Shown: positions 24,219 through 31,737 of the stretch, piece after piece
Position numbering within the stretch: position 1 is the first letter of the stretch
How the letters are laid out: the number at the start of each line of letters is the position of its first letter
NCBI GenBank assembly: GCA_036397635.1
Contig: DASWIP010000080.1
Coordinates: 62,001-126,000 of the forward strand
DNA from: DASWIP01 sp036397635
GTDB lineage: Bacteria; Actinomycetota; AC-67
DNA length: 64,000 bases
Reading direction: 5' to 3'
Notes under the pieces: generated by a model
Database searches by the model: none
What the model saw: only the letters and a program-made list of their open reading frames with translations
What the model was told of the DNA's origin: nothing
Position numbers and translations under genes: made by a program

Positions 24219-25301
24219 GTGACCGAGCCCCTCACCCCGATCTACGACGAGCCCGTCCGCGGCACCTACCCCTCACTGGCGTGGCTCGGGCTGCACGGTC
24301 GGGACCGGATGAGCACTGGCCGCGCGCTGAAGATCCCCCGTCCCCCCATGCATCACCTCACCGGTCTGCGTCCGGTCGCGATCGAGCAGGACGAGGTCGC
24401 CTGGGAACTGCCGGCGAGCCCCTGGTTCCAGACCGCGGCCGGCCCGTTCCTCGGCGGAATCTCGGCGCTCGCGGCCGACGCACCCCTGGGCGGAGTCCTG
24501 TTCCCGCACCTCGAGCCCGGCGCCTACCCCACCTCCTCGGAGCTGTCGATGAGCTTCCTGCGCCCCGCCGGGGTCGCCAGCGAGAAGCTGGTGGCGCGCG
24601 CGCGCCTGATCGATGTCGGCCGCACCCAGGGGCTGTCGGAGGCGACCGTGGCGGACGCGCGCGGCCGTGTCGTCGCGCACATGACCTCCCGGTTGTTCAT
24701 CAAGACCATCACCCCGGTGCCCGGCCCACCGGACGAACTCACGCTGCCCGAGCAACCCGTCTACGACACGCCCGATCCGTGGGAGCGCCCGCTTCCGGCG
24801 GCGCTCGGGCCCCTGCGCGCCGGGGAAACCTCGGGCATCGACGCGCTCCGCAGGATCGCCTCGGGCGAGTCGCCCGGCGGCCCGTTCATGCATCTGTTCG
24901 GGATGCGTCTAACGGAAGCGGAGGAAGGCTCGGTGCGGCTGGTGATCCACGCGAGCGAATGGCTCAACAGCGCGGCGCGCGCCATCTACGGTGGCTTCCT
25001 CGCCCTGTTCGTCGACGCGGCGATGACCTTCGCGGTCACCTCGACCATCCCCGCCGGCGGCTCGTGCGCCGCGCTCGACGTCAAGGTGCATTTCCTCCGG
25101 CCGGGGATCGCCGACGGGCGCGAGCTGGAATGCCGCGCGTTCGTGGTGCATCGGGGGCGCCGGTTCGCGGTGACGCAGGCCGAGCTGCTCAACCCTGATG
25201 GCAAGCCGGTCGTGATCGCGAGCGGCTCGTCGATGGTCCTCGCCGATCGGCCCTGGGGCTCGATCGTGATCGCCGACGAGGACTCGCCGGGCGACGACTA
25301 G
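24219..25301 (+). CDS. Double hot-dog acyl-CoA thioesterase family protein
   Basis: 360 residues from GTG at 24219. Two hot-dog halves: the first with GPFLGGISALAADAPLGGVL and SELSMSFLRPA, the second with AIYGGFLALFVDAAMTFAV and ALDVKVHFLRPGIADG. The GG(F/I)-x3-x-D-A helix and the FLRP strand in each half are PaaI-type features. Likely hydrolyses acyl-CoA thioesters or acts as a hydratase-like fold protein in the cytosol. Divergently transcribed from the P450 pair; convergent with the enoyl-CoA hydratase gene, overlapping it by 4 bp. Confidence 0.85.
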   Translation: MTEPLTPIYDEPVRGTYPSLAWLGLHGRDRMSTGRALKIPRPPMHHLTGLRPVAIEQDEVAWELPASPWFQTAAGPFLGGISALAADAPLGGVLFPHLEPGAYPTSSELSMSFLRPAGVASEKLVARARLIDVGRTQGLSEATVADARGRVVAHMTSRLFIKTITPVPGPPDELTLPEQPVYDTPDPWERPLPAALGPLRAGETSGIDALRRIASGESPGGPFMHLFGMRLTEAEEGSVRLVIHASEWLNSAARAIYGGFLALFVDAAMTFAVTSTIPAGGSCAALDVKVHFLRPGIADGRELECRAFVVHRGRRFAVTQAELLNPDGKPVVIASGSSMVLADRPWGSIVIADEDSPGDD

Positions 25302-26131
25302 CTCTCGTAGCCTGCGTCGCGATCGCGGAAGACGTCCTTCATCGAACCTTTCTGCTGGCGAGCAGCGAGCGCGTCCAGCGACGTCTTGGTGTTGTGCTGG
25401 AACTGGTGGACCATGAAGTGGTACTCGAGCGCCGCGCGGTACCCACCGAGGTCCATCGCGTGATTGACCGAGCGCTTGATGTTCTGCGCGGTGATCGCCG
25501 GCAGCCGCGCCACCTTCTCGGCCAGCTCGAACGTCGCCTCCTCCAGCAGCGCGCGCGGCACCACCCGGTTCACGAACCCGAGCCGGTGTGCCTCGGGAGC
25601 CTCCAACGCGTCGCCGGTGAACAGCAACTCCTTCGCCTTCCGCGGTCCCAACTCGATCTCCGCGAGCAGCTCCACCCCCGCCGCCGTCATGCGCGCGACC
25701 GGGTTCTGGAACACCGCGTCGTCGGCGCACACGATCAGGTCGCACATCGCCGCGAGCATCCATCCGGCAGCGACCACGTGGCCCTGCACCATCGCGATCG
25801 TCGGCGTGCGCAGGTCGCGGATCGCTAGGCATTTGTCGAAGTACTGGGTGCGTTCGTGGTCGAACTTGCCCTCGGGCGTCAGTCGCTTCTCGTGCCACTC
25901 GTCGGCGGGCGCTTCGCCGACGTAGGCCTTCAAGTCGTGCCCAGAGGACCAGTGGTCGCCGGCACCGGCCAGCACGATCACTCGAACGTCCGGGTCACGG
26001 TCGGCGACGCGCATCGCGTCGTCCAGCTCGTCGATCAGCGCGGTGTTCTGCGCGTTGCGCACCTCGGGCCTGTTCATGGTCACCAGCTCGATGGCGCCGC
26101 GCCGCTCGACCAATAACGTCTGGTAGCCCAT
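25298..26131 (-). CDS. Enoyl-CoA hydratase/isomerase family protein
   Basis: 277 residues from ATG at 26131 (the longer frame runs back into the upstream small gene). Crotonase fold: MNRPEVRNAQNTALIDEL, oxyanion-hole segments AGAGDHWSSGHDLKAY and VQGHVVAAGWMLAAMCD, then GPRKAKELLFTGDALEAPEAH. The second oxyanion Gly is present (AAGW). The catalytic Glu pair of classic hydratases is not clear by eye, so isomerase or hydrolase activity remains possible. The start codon overlaps the stop of the 63-residue protein gene (TGATG). Confidence 0.88.
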   Translation of the reverse strand: MGYQTLLVERRGAIELVTMNRPEVRNAQNTALIDELDDAMRVADRDPDVRVIVLAGAGDHWSSGHDLKAYVGEAPADEWHEKRLTPEGKFDHERTQYFDKCLAIRDLRTPTIAMVQGHVVAAGWMLAAMCDLIVCADDAVFQNPVARMTAAGVELLAEIELGPRKAKELLFTGDALEAPEAHRLGFVNRVVPRALLEEATFELAEKVARLPAITAQNIKRSVNHAMDLGGYRAALEYHFMVHQFQHNTKTSLDALAARQQKGSMKDVFRDRDAGYES

Positions 26132-26322
26132 CAATCCTCCCCGGCCCAACGGCGCTGGATCTGCTGCTCGCGCACGCGGCAGGACCTCTCGAGCGCCCCC
26201 GACGCTCGCGCCAGCTCGCGTGCCTCCTCGAACCAGCGCACGCGCTCCTGAACCGGAAGACGCGCGATCTCGCGCAGTTGCGCGCGTCGGTGCTCGTCCC
26301 ACGACACCGGCCAGTCACTCAC
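26131..26322 (-). CDS. Small protein paired with nucleotidyltransferase
   Basis: 63 residues, highly charged and helical (HRRAQLREIARLPVQERVRW, FEEARELARASGAL). Its start overlaps the end of the nucleotidyltransferase gene by 8 bp. I know this two-gene pattern, a roughly 65-residue protein with W-x-E-H/F-RR-x-QL and L-x-W-x-EEA blocks next to an MNT-fold protein, from many genomes, but no function is established; a toxin-antitoxin role is inferred from the arrangement only. Confidence 0.7.
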   Translation of the reverse strand: MSDWPVSWDEHRRAQLREIARLPVQERVRWFEEARELARASGALERSCRVREQQIQRRWAGED

Positions 26323-26806
26323 GTTGATGTATCGCCTCCAGCGCTTCGATATCGGCCAGGTCTTGGTGCCGTCCGGCCGCGCGTTTCATCGCGAGCAAGT
26401 GCTCGAGTGACACGATACGCGTTTCCGTGACTCCGTAGGGAACAACGATCGACGACGCCCACATCTCCTGGAACGGGAACGGCTCCTCGACGAACACGTC
26501 CACCCTGCGGGTGAGGTCGTGAACGTCTCTCATGGGGAAGGCCTGCATGTTCCGCTCATCGATCCAGCGTCGTCGCGTCTCAGGATCTGCGAACGATGCG
26601 GCGTCGACAGGTACCGAGGGCGTGAGCCCCAGCCCACTGAGAGCATCCATCGTCCGCCGGGCGTTATCGGGCTCCAGGTCGACGATGAGATCAACGTCAA
26701 GCGTCAGGCGAGCGTGCCCATGCAGGACCACGGCCAGGCCGCCGACGACCAGGTAGCGCACCCGGGCCTCGTTCAGCGATCGGAGCAGCTCCTCGACGAA
26801 GGTCAC
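26315..26806 (-). CDS. Nucleotidyltransferase (AbiEii/MNT-fold) family protein
   Basis: 163 residues from GTG at 26806; a GATAAT box five nt upstream again suggests a leaderless mRNA. MNT-fold signature GGLAVVLHGHARLTLDVDL: GG, then the DxD metal pair, with a C-terminal helical part (SLEHLLAMKRAAGRHQDLAD) containing the K-x3-GR-x-KD-like motif of AbiEii/DUF6036 proteins. Such proteins can transfer nucleotides to RNA or protein targets as toxins. The overlapping small gene is the natural candidate partner or antitoxin. Confidence 0.82.
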   Translation of the reverse strand: MTFVEELLRSLNEARVRYLVVGGLAVVLHGHARLTLDVDLIVDLEPDNARRTMDALSGLGLTPSVPVDAASFADPETRRRWIDERNMQAFPMRDVHDLTRRVDVFVEEPFPFQEMWASSIVVPYGVTETRIVSLEHLLAMKRAAGRHQDLADIEALEAIHQRE

Positions 26807-26850
26807 GCCCCATTATCCGCGCCGCACGGCCGCAAACGCCGAAGAGGGGG

Positions 26851-28023
26851 CTAGGCCTTCGGCTCGCGGGGCAGGCCCAAGATGCGCTCGGCGATGATGT
26901 TGCGCTGGATCTCGCTGGTGCCGCCTGCGATCGACGCCGCGCGCGACCACAACATCGCGCGCGCCCAGCGTCCGCCGTCCACGGCGAGGGGATCCTCGGC
27001 GAGGCGCAGCGCGTCCGATCCGATGATCGCGCCCGCGTGCTCGGCCATCCGCTGCGTCGTCTCGGTCCAGAACAGCTTCACCATCGACGACTCCGGCCCG
27101 ACCTGCTCGCCCTTCTCGAGCCTCGTCAGCGTGCGCGCATTGTGAAGCCGGAACAGTTCGACATCCATCCACGACTGCGCCACCTTCTGCCGTACCAGCG
27201 GATCGTCGTACAGGCCGCGCGCGACGGCGGTCCGTAGCAGGAGGTCGCGGGCAACCTCCTGTAGCACTTGCTCCTTCCACACGAAGCTGGTCCCGCGCTC
27301 GTTCGCCAGCGTCGTTCCGGCGACGCGCCAGCCCTCGTTCTCGTTGCCGATCAGATTCTCGGCCGGGACCGGTACCTCGTCGAAGAACACCTCGTTGAAC
27401 TCGGACTCGCCGGTGATCTGACGGAGCGGTCGCACGTCGATGCCGGATGCGTCCAGCGGGACGGCGACCATCGAGATCCCCCGGTGCTTCGGCGCCTCTG
27501 CGTCGGTGCGCACGAGCGCGATCCCGAAGTCGGCGACCTTTGCGTAGGACGACCATACCTTCTGACCGGTCACGTAGAACGTGTCGCCGCGACGCTCCGC
27601 GCGCGTGGACAGCCCGGCGAGGTCGCTGCCGGCCCCGGGCTCGGAGAAGAACTGGCACCAGATCTCGCTCGCATCCAGGATCTTCGGCAGCCATCGCTCC
27701 TTCTGCTGCTCGGTCCCGTGGGCCATCAGCGTGGGACCGACCAGGTTCACGCCGGCGCGTCCGAGGATCTGCGGGGCGCGCGCGCGCGCGAGTTCCTCGT
27801 TGTAGATCGCGACCTGGACCAGCGATGCGCCACGGCCTCCGTACTCGGAGGGCCAGTGGATGCCGACCCAGCGGCCGGCGGCGAGCGTCCGCTGCCACTC
27901 GCGCAGCGTTTCCACCTCGCGGAAGTCCGAGGCGACATCGATGTCCGGCGGCGGATGCTCGGCCAGCCACCCACGAAGCTCGTCCCGGAAGGAGAGATCG
28001 TCGGCGGAGAGGTCGAAGTCCAT
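26851..28023 (-). CDS. Acyl-CoA dehydrogenase (FadE-type)
   Basis: 390 residues. N-terminal FRDELRGWLAEHPPPD, mid domain IWCQFFSEPGAGSDLAGL and YVTGQKVWSSYAKVADF, C-terminal GGTSEIQRNIIAERILGLPR. The residue at the classical catalytic Glu position is Gly, as in its paralogues at 19286 and 62833. The KVWSSYA FAD-side segment and length place it with mycobacterial FadE17/FadE27-like proteins. Stands alone, followed by a strong hairpin at 28071-28099 on its upstream side. Confidence 0.9.
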   Translation of the reverse strand: MDFDLSADDLSFRDELRGWLAEHPPPDIDVASDFREVETLREWQRTLAAGRWVGIHWPSEYGGRGASLVQVAIYNEELARARAPQILGRAGVNLVGPTLMAHGTEQQKERWLPKILDASEIWCQFFSEPGAGSDLAGLSTRAERRGDTFYVTGQKVWSSYAKVADFGIALVRTDAEAPKHRGISMVAVPLDASGIDVRPLRQITGESEFNEVFFDEVPVPAENLIGNENEGWRVAGTTLANERGTSFVWKEQVLQEVARDLLLRTAVARGLYDDPLVRQKVAQSWMDVELFRLHNARTLTRLEKGEQVGPESSMVKLFWTETTQRMAEHAGAIIGSDALRLAEDPLAVDGGRWARAMLWSRAASIAGGTSEIQRNIIAERILGLPREPKA

Positions 28024-28070
28024 CTCGCAAGGATGACAGAGCGCTGCCGGCTGGGGCGAACCCGGGACGA

Positions 28071-28099
28071 CGACGGCGGGGGCACAGCCCCCGCCGTCG
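28071..28099 (-). terminator. 13-bp GC-rich hairpin, probable terminator of the secreted protein gene
   Basis: Perfect 13-bp inverted repeat CGACGGCGGGGGC / GCCCCCGCCGTCG around an ACA loop, between the stop of the gene at 28113 and the start of the dehydrogenase at 28023. No U-tract follows on the minus strand, so it would be a GC-rich, U-poor actinobacterial type terminator or a read-through attenuator. Confidence 0.6.
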
Positions 28100-28112
28100 G
28101 TTTCAGCGGCGT

Positions 28113-28775
28113 CTAGATTGTTGCGTCGTTCGCCATCATGTCGGCGTCTACCACCATGGTTCGCTTGCCGACGATGGCCTTCGCGTTGCCAGTCCCGGTC
28201 ACGTTGGCGGTCAGAGAACTCTTGACCACGATCTCGTGGATCCCTGATCCGACGTTGAGCCAGATCCAGCTGAAGCTGTTGGCTGCGCGCGTGTCCAGGT
28301 ACTGTCGGAACTCGTGATCGTCTTCGTCGTCGTCGTCGGGGCCGATCGTGACCTGGTTGAACTGCGCGCGGTTGCAGAACACGACGCGCCCGTTATCCCC
28401 TTCGGTCACCGGCACCGGCGTCCCATCGATCTCGACCCACACCTCGATCTTGGCGATCGCCTCCGAGGAATCCGACTCGCCGGCGCCCGCCGGGGTGCGG
28501 ATGATGGTGTCGGTGAACAGTGCGCACTCGGCGTTGACCTCGATCAGGAGATCCGTCGGAGACGAGGTGCGCATCGTCCCGCTGAGCAGGACGGCTTCCT
28601 CCGACGCGGCACCGTCGACCAGCGGGGCGGTCATGACCTCCATCGTGGAGCCGGCAGCGACCACCTTGTTGGCAGGCTGATGGGTGGCGCCGGCGGGCGC
28701 GATGAGGCTGGCGGTCAGCGCACCGATAACTGCGGCGGCCAGAACCATGGACCATCTGACGGCGGGTTTCCTCAC
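28113..28775 (-). CDS. Secreted protein of unknown function
   Basis: 220 residues with a GAGG ribosome-binding site. Signal peptide MRKPAVRWSMVLAAAVIGALTASLIAPAGA cut to begin at ATHQPANKV. The mature part looks like an all-beta domain with a Cys pair and a very acidic loop (PDDDDEDDHEF) that could bind calcium. No domain recognised. Short, monocistronic, flanked by a terminator hairpin. Confidence 0.65.
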   Translation of the reverse strand: MRKPAVRWSMVLAAAVIGALTASLIAPAGATHQPANKVVAAGSTMEVMTAPLVDGAASEEAVLLSGTMRTSSPTDLLIEVNAECALFTDTIIRTPAGAGESDSSEAIAKIEVWVEIDGTPVPVTEGDNGRVVFCNRAQFNQVTIGPDDDDEDDHEFRQYLDTRAANSFSWIWLNVGSGIHEIVVKSSLTANVTGTGNAKAIVGKRTMVVDADMMANDATI

Positions 28776-28987
28776 GTGACGACCTCCTTCGCTGGGACTT
28801 CAGTCCCAATTCGGGCCGGAGAACGTGCTTCCCTCCCGGCGGGTCCGGATTGCCTGTTTCAGGTTACCCGCCAGTCCGTGGACCAAACCTCGCAAATGGC
28901 TCAGAGCGAAACCTGACGCTTCTGTCACGCTTCGAGCACCCCGCAGTAGGATGGCCGCCGACCCGAGCTCGTCCGAGGAGGCGAACG

Positions 28988-30121
28988 ATGGCCCGGCAGT
29001 ACCAGGTGATCTCCACCGACGACCACATCATCGAACCCGAAGGCCTGTTCGACGGCAGGCTCCCGGCGGAGTTCGCCGACCGGACGCCCCGACTCGAGCA
29101 CGGCGAGGATGGCTCGGCTTGGCACGTCCCGGGGATCGAGAAGCCGATCCAGATGAGCGGCCTGTCTACAGCCGCCGGGCAGAAGGTCGAGGAGTTCAGC
29201 CCCAAGTCCAAGACCTTCGAGCAGATGCGCCCCGGATGCTACGACCCCGCCGAGCGCCTCAAGGACATGGAAATCGACGGCGTGGACGCCCAGGTGTGCT
29301 TCCCCACGCTCCCGGGGCTGGCCGGGATGGACTTCATCGAGATCGAGGACCGGGCTTACGCGCTCGCGCTGATCCGCGCCTACAACGACTGGCTGGTGGA
29401 CGAGTGGAACGCCGCTGACCCCGAGCGTCTGTTCGGGGCCGCCATCCTCCCCCTGTGGGACCTGGACGCGTCCGCCGCCGAGGTGCGCCGGGTCGCCGGA
29501 CGCGGGATCCGGGTGGTCTCGCTGCCGTCCAGCCCCGGCACGATCCCCGGGTGCAAGAACTTCCCCGACCCAGCCTGGGAGCCATTGTGGGACGCGCTCG
29601 AGGAGACGGGCCTGCCCGCGGAGATCCACATCGTCAGCGGCAAGGCCGACCTCTCCGCGTTGCAGGCGACCGGCGCCGGCACCGAGATCTTCGTGGCGCT
29701 CGCGCCGTCATCCAACATGACCACGGTCGCCACCCTGCTGTTCAGCGGCATCCTGCACAAGCACCCAAAGCTGAAGTTCATCTCCGCCGAGTCCGGCATC
29801 GGCTGGCTCCCCTACTTCATCGAGCGGGCCGACTACGCGCACCGCAAGCACCGCTTCTGGACCGGATCGAACATCGAAGTGATGCCCTCGGAACTGTTCC
29901 GCCAGTCCATCTACGCGAACTTCATCAGCGACAAGGCCGGCGTCGAGATGCGCCACCTGATCGGCGTGGACAACATCATGCTCGGCACCGATTATCCGCA
30001 CACCGATTCGTCGTGGCCGGAAACCCGGCGCGTGATCAAGGAGCAGATGGGCGACATCCCCGAGGACGAGCGCCACAAGATCTGCGCCGGTAACGCGATG
30101 CGCGTGCTGAACCTGGGGTAG
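28988..30121 (+). CDS. Amidohydrolase 2 family (ACMSD-like TIM barrel) protein
   Basis: 377 residues from ATG at 28988 with GAGGAG ribosome-binding site. Start strand VISTDDHIIEP carries the first metal-site residues (D-x-H type, with DDH instead of HxH), HKHPKLKFISAESGIGWLPY supplies the mid-barrel His/Glu region, and IMLGTDYPHTDSSWPE the final catalytic Asp. Members include decarboxylases (ACMSD, 5-carboxyvanillate) and hydrolases; the actinobacterial group with MARQYQVISTDDH starts is abundant and uncharacterised. Decarboxylase or hydrolase cannot be decided. Confidence 0.9.
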   Translation: MARQYQVISTDDHIIEPEGLFDGRLPAEFADRTPRLEHGEDGSAWHVPGIEKPIQMSGLSTAAGQKVEEFSPKSKTFEQMRPGCYDPAERLKDMEIDGVDAQVCFPTLPGLAGMDFIEIEDRAYALALIRAYNDWLVDEWNAADPERLFGAAILPLWDLDASAAEVRRVAGRGIRVVSLPSSPGTIPGCKNFPDPAWEPLWDALEETGLPAEIHIVSGKADLSALQATGAGTEIFVALAPSSNMTTVATLLFSGILHKHPKLKFISAESGIGWLPYFIERADYAHRKHRFWTGSNIEVMPSELFRQSIYANFISDKAGVEMRHLIGVDNIMLGTDYPHTDSSWPETRRVIKEQMGDIPEDERHKICAGNAMRVLNLG

Positions 30122-30127
30122 CGCGCT

Positions 30128-30557
30128 GTATCCGGTCGAGCTGACCGGAACAGGCTCCGACTGCGCGAGCTGGACCCGTCGATGACCGACGCCGTCTGGC
30201 CGATCGTCGCCGAGGAGACGCAGATCTTCGGTCCCCCGGGCTTCGCCCGCACGCGCGAGGAACTCCGTGACTGGCTGCTCGAGCAGCGCTCCGCCGCGCG
30301 CGCGCCCATCTACCGCGGGCGAGGCTACGCCGCCGAAGCCGCGCCGCTGGTCGTCGGCTTCGGTTTCGAGCAGCTCTCCCTTCGGCGCTTCGACGCGCTG
30401 ATCGAACCGTACAACCGCGACGTCGATGAGGGTGGCCGAACAGCTCGGGATGCGACGCGACGAGGTGCTCGAGGGCGTGATCGAGACCGGACCCGGCGAG
30501 TCGAGGAACGCTGTCCGCTACTCGCTCGTCCGTCGGGGAGGCGCCGATATTTCCTGA
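30128..30557 (+). pseudogene. GNAT acetyltransferase pseudogene (truncated, internally deleted, frameshifted)
   Basis: Three fragments of one GNAT (RimJ/RimL-like) protein can be read. The start region LRLRELDPSMTDAVWPIV has no upstream start codon in frame. The middle jumps from FARTREELRDWLLEQRSAA straight to PIYRGRGYAAEAAPLVVGF, missing the central sheet. At 30421-30428 a surplus G breaks the frame: deleting it restores NRDSMRVAEQLGMRRDEV and onward to RNAVRYSLVRRGGADIS and a stop at 30555. The hairpin at 30131-30149 lies in its 5' part. Confidence 0.8.
30131..30149 (+). terminator. Hairpin after the amidohydrolase gene, possible terminator
   Basis: TCCGGTC-GAGCT-GACCGGA, a 7-bp perfect stem with 5-nt loop beginning 10 bp after the stop at 30121. 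No T-run follows. Position fits termination, though it also overlaps the pseudogene remains. Confidence 0.4.
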
Positions 30558-30657
30558 GGAGATGTGCGCACTTCAGCGCAGCACGTCCGCCGTATCCCCA
30601 GCTATGCTCGCCGCGCCGGCCCGCAGCCGGCTTCGTTCCGGAAGGGGGTGAACGATC

Positions 30658-30912
30658 ATGCGACGATCCGTCGCGGTCATGCTCTTGACGGTTGTATTCA
30701 TCTTCGGGTTGGGTGCGGCTTCGGCCTCGGCCGTCCCGTTGCACCAGCACCAACTGACAACGCCCAATGGCAAGCAAGTGCTGGTAGCTGATGGGTTCTG
30801 CCGGGTGCCGGAGATCTTCGGCGAGGGAGGACGCGCCCATCAGGCGCTCCACAATTTCCACCAGCACGTCCACCTGGGGAGCCCACCCGTAGGCTTGGCG
30901 TTCTTCTGCTAG
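30658..30912 (+). CDS. Small secreted His-rich protein
   Basis: 84 residues with a good GGAAGGGGG ribosome-binding site. Signal peptide MRRSVAVMLLTVVFIFGLGA followed by SASA and a mature peptide of about 58 residues holding seven His (LHQHQL, HQALHNFHQHVH) and two Cys (one at the very end, FFC). His clustering suggests metal binding. No homologous family recognised. Followed directly by a strong terminator hairpin, so it is transcribed alone. Confidence 0.7.
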   Translation: MRRSVAVMLLTVVFIFGLGAASASAVPLHQHQLTTPNGKQVLVADGFCRVPEIFGEGGRAHQALHNFHQHVHLGSPPVGLAFFC

Positions 30913-30924
30913 ACCTTCACATCT

Positions 30925-30959
30925 GAGCCGGGCCCGCGAGCCAATCGCGGACCCGGCTC
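30925..30959 (+). terminator. Terminator hairpin after the small His-rich gene
   Basis: GAGCCGGG-C-CCGCGA, loop GCCAA, TCGCGG-A-CCCGGCTC: a 15-position stem with a single C/A mismatch, 13 bp after the stop at 30912. Strong GC-rich stem, no U-tract. Confidence 0.65.
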
Positions 30960-30970
30960 GATGGGCGCGC

Positions 30971-30976
30971 TAGCCT
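30971..30976 (+). promoter_or_regulatory. Leaderless-type promoter -10 box for peptidase E gene
   Basis: TAGCCT six nt upstream of the ATG at 30983, without a Shine-Dalgarno sequence; lies just after the terminator hairpin. Confidence 0.5.
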
Positions 30977-30982
30977 GGGCTC

Positions 30983-31687
30983 ATGCCCGAGCGCCAGATC
31001 GTTCCCTTCGGAGGCATGCGTCCGACCACCGACGGCAGCACACATCACCTGATCACCTGGCTGCTCGATCTGACGGAGAAGCCGCGCGCCAAGGTGTGCA
31101 ATATCGCCACCGCGACCGGTGATGCGACCGAAACGCTAGCGCGCTACTACGAGCGCATCCCCGCGGCACGCGCCGAACGCACCCACCTCGCCTTGTTCAA
31201 CCGCACGGTGCGAGACATCACGTCGTTCCTGTGCGAGCAAGACGTCATCTTCGTCGGCGGCGGCAACACCGTCAGCTTGCTCGCGGTGTGGCGCGCGCAC
31301 GGCGTGGACACGGCCCTGCGGGCTGCCTGGGAGGCCGGGGTGATCCTGACCGGCGGCAGCGCGGGCTCGCTGTGCTGGTTCGAGTGCGGGACCACCGACT
31401 CCTACGACCTGTTCAACCTTGAACCCTTGCACGACGGACTCGGGTTCCTGCCGGGCAGCCACTGCCCGCACTACGACGGCGAGGTGCAACGCCGCCCCTT
31501 GTACCACCGGCTGATCGGCGAAGGATTCCCCGCCGGGTATGCGATCGACGACGACGCTGCGATCCGATTCATCGGGAGCGAGGTCGGCGAGGTCGTGAGC
31601 GCGCGCGACGGCGCGACCGCCTACCGGGTCGAGAAGGTCGGTGACCAGGTGATCGAGACCCCGCTGACGGCACGCTCGCTGCGTTAG
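30983..31687 (+). CDS. Peptidase E family (S51) protein
   Basis: 234 residues, the family's usual size. VIFVGGGNTVSLLAVW and the nucleophile elbow ILTGGSAGSLCWFE (Ser near residue 130) are typical of S51 peptidase E/cyanophycinase-like proteins; GSHCPHYDGE supplies the His. S51 dipeptidases cleave N-terminal Asp-X dipeptides in the cytosol. Its end runs into a 14-bp tandem repeat that also covers the end of the convergent dehydrogenase gene. Confidence 0.88.
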   Translation: MPERQIVPFGGMRPTTDGSTHHLITWLLDLTEKPRAKVCNIATATGDATETLARYYERIPAARAERTHLALFNRTVRDITSFLCEQDVIFVGGGNTVSLLAVWRAHGVDTALRAAWEAGVILTGGSAGSLCWFECGTTDSYDLFNLEPLHDGLGFLPGSHCPHYDGEVQRRPLYHRLIGEGFPAGYAIDDDAAIRFIGSEVGEVVSARDGATAYRVEKVGDQVIETPLTARSLR

Positions 31688-31737
31688 CCGCGCGCCCTCA
31701 GCCGATCGCCCTCAGCCGCGCGCCCTCAGCCGCGCGC
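31688..31737. repeat. 14-bp tandem repeat at the convergent junction
   Basis: CCGCGCGCCCTCAG at 31688, CCGATCGCCCTCAG at 31702, CCGCGCGCCCTCAG at 31716 and a partial CCGCGCGC at 31730. Each full unit contains TCA, i.e. a stop codon on the minus strand, and the dehydrogenase stop at 31726-31728 lies in the third unit. Probably arose by slippage at the 3' ends of two convergent genes. Confidence 0.85.
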
